Below are positions 63,147 through 64,000 of a stretch of DNA of 64,000 bases, piece after piece. Below the pieces are notes generated by a model. The model made no database searches and was not told the DNA's origin. It was given only the letters and a program-made list of their open reading frames with translations. The DNA comes from Niastella koreensis GR20-10 (lineage in GTDB: Bacteria > Bacteroidota > Bacteroidia > Chitinophagales > Chitinophagaceae). The position numbers and the translations under genes were made by a program. Within the stretch, counting starts at the first letter, position 1, and each line of letters opens with the position of its first letter. The DNA is taken from the NCBI RefSeq assembly GCF_000246855.1, contig NC_016609.1:1798001-1862000 (forward strand), given 5' to 3'.

Positions 63147-64000
63147 TCCTCTCAACATACCCCAATCCATTTACGCTTCTCTTACCAAAGTTACCTTTGA
63201 TCTGCACCCGGCCTTGCCAGAAGGCAGGTTTATCAACAACCGTGATCACTTCCTGGTCGGGCAGGGGCGAATGAATGTCCAATTCAGTATAATATTCAGG
63301 AATGGTTAACCGCCATTGGGTAGGATAGGCGATAAACGTGCGGGCGCTGGTCCAGGTTTCACCTGGCGTTAACTGAAAGTCATGTAAGGTCGCCGCATTG
63401 CCACCCGGGTCAATAAGAATGGCCCAACGGGCGGCCGGTGGTTTATGGGTCTCGAATAAGGCCGGTTGATTATTGGTGTCGTATAATTCGTAGGCGGTTA
63501 TTTGCCAGTTGTTGTCTAACTGAATGGAGAACCAGTTCAATGACAATTGCTGTTTTTTGGCTCTGGCGGTTTTGGGTTTGCCAAACCGGTGATCGTACCA
63601 GCCGCAGCCTTCCACATCAAACGATTCCCCGCCAGGCAGGGTAATGGTGCCATTCACTTCACAGGCCGGGATAAAATAATAGAACAGTTCTTCCCCACGC
63701 GTACCTGTTACCAGGCCGTTGTTACCATGCAATACCGGATTTACAAAGGGCATAAAATTCAGCTCGCAACCTACACCCGTACCGGGGTTGTACAGTTTGA
63801 GCTGGTATTTTCCCTCCTGTATTTTTTGAAAGCTGTTGTGATCAATCTCCAGTTGTAAAGTGGTATTGCTAACGAGGGCATCGGCGCGGTCGGCCAGGGA
63901 GTCGGGATAGTATTTTTGATTATCGGTGTCGGTTAGTGCCCAGGAAACGGAATGCATATAGATGGCTTCGCCGGTATGTTCGTCTTTTCCGATAACCGTT
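63142..64000 (-). CDS. AttH/CrtC-like lipocalin-fold protein, 5' end outside window
   Basis: The frame stays open through the window edge (codons before the Met at 63957 read TVIGKDEHTGEAIY), so about 285 residues of a longer protein are visible. The hallmark is DVEGCGWYDHRFGKP near the middle, together with LNWFSIQLDNNWQITAYELYD and RTFIAYPTQWRLTIPEYY. This is the double lipocalin pattern of AttH and carotenoid 1,2-hydratase (CrtC) proteins, which bind or hydrate isoprenoid or lipid ligands. No carotenoid gene is visible nearby, so function is open. The last codons (GTT GAG AGG AGT TGA) run into the octamer array, so the C terminus is repeat-derived. Confidence 0.82.
   Translation of the reverse strand, partial: TVIGKDEHTGEAIYMHSVSWALTDTDNQKYYPDSLADRADALVSNTTLQLEIDHNSFQKIQEGKYQLKLYNPGTGVGCELNFMPFVNPVLHGNNGLVTGTRGEELFYYFIPACEVNGTITLPGGESFDVEGCGWYDHRFGKPKTARAKKQQLSLNWFSIQLDNNWQITAYELYDTNNQPALFETHKPPAARWAILIDPGGNAATLHDFQLTPGETWTSARTFIAYPTQWRLTIPEYYTELDIHSPLPDQEVITVVDKPAFWQGRVQIKGNFGKRSVNGLGYVERS

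Overview
The window looks like chromosomal DNA of a soil or plant-associated Bacteroidota, most likely the family Chitinophagaceae (Niastella/Chitinophaga-like). This rests on SusC/SusD pairs, type IX secretion (T9SS) C-terminal sorting domains, PorP/SprF-family proteins, short Cys-containing DUF6520-like peptides, promoters of the TTG...TAnnTTTG type and no obvious Shine-Dalgarno sites. No rRNA, tRNA, CRISPR array, transposase or phage gene was seen. The genus is an inference.

Layout. 1-4.1 kb: the end of one SusC gene (cut by the window edge) and its SusD. 4.1-11.1 kb: a small DUF6520-like secreted peptide, a phosphodiester glycosidase-like protein, an AraC regulator, and divergent from it a TolC/HlyD/MFS tripartite efflux operon with a small lipoprotein. 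11.1-30.7 kb: a polysaccharide utilisation locus (PUL) with a GntR/LacI-type regulator, Na+/solute symporter, clan GH-D glycosidase, SusC, SusD, two surface-glycan-binding-type lipoproteins, GH95 fucosidase, sialate-type acetylesterase and GH36 alpha-galactosidase. The likely substrate carries fucose, alpha-galactose and acetyl groups. 30.7-34.6 kb: an SBF-type transporter, then a minus-strand group with a Crp-type regulator, F420/NADP oxidoreductase-like, SnoaL-like and DOPA-dioxygenase-like genes. 35-41.9 kb: an orphan FtsX/MacB permease, a Crp-type regulator, a LytS/LytTR two-component system, two small membrane proteins and a YhcG (DUF1016) PD-(D/E)XK protein. 41.9-62.9 kb: a surface-adhesin/T9SS island. 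It has two paralogous three-gene cassettes in the same gene order (type B CTD adhesin, PorP/SprF, TPR-PD40-OmpA protein of PorE architecture), one on each strand. Between them lie a type A CTD protein, a truncated haemoglobin, a short AraC protein, a TPR histidine kinase with NarL regulator, and an IgGFc-binding/PKD adhesin. 63.1-64 kb: a partial AttH/CrtC-like lipocalin-fold gene.

The most unusual content lies between genes. (1) Degenerate heptamer arrays (GCSTTNN and its complement) occur as inverted pairs at three loci and end exactly at gene boundaries. (2) Degenerate octamer/nonamer arrays (GTTRAYNN) occur at two loci and supply stop codons of adjoining genes. One contains a perfect 26-bp inverted repeat and ten contiguous octamers. 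(3) A near-identical palindrome sits in frame inside yhcG and again over that gene's own stop codon. (4) Paired direct repeats CTACNCAT-N13-CTACNCAT stand 25 nt before a -7-like element, both upstream of the LytS/LytTR operon and just after it. This suggests autoregulation plus a neighbouring regulated leader or small RNA.
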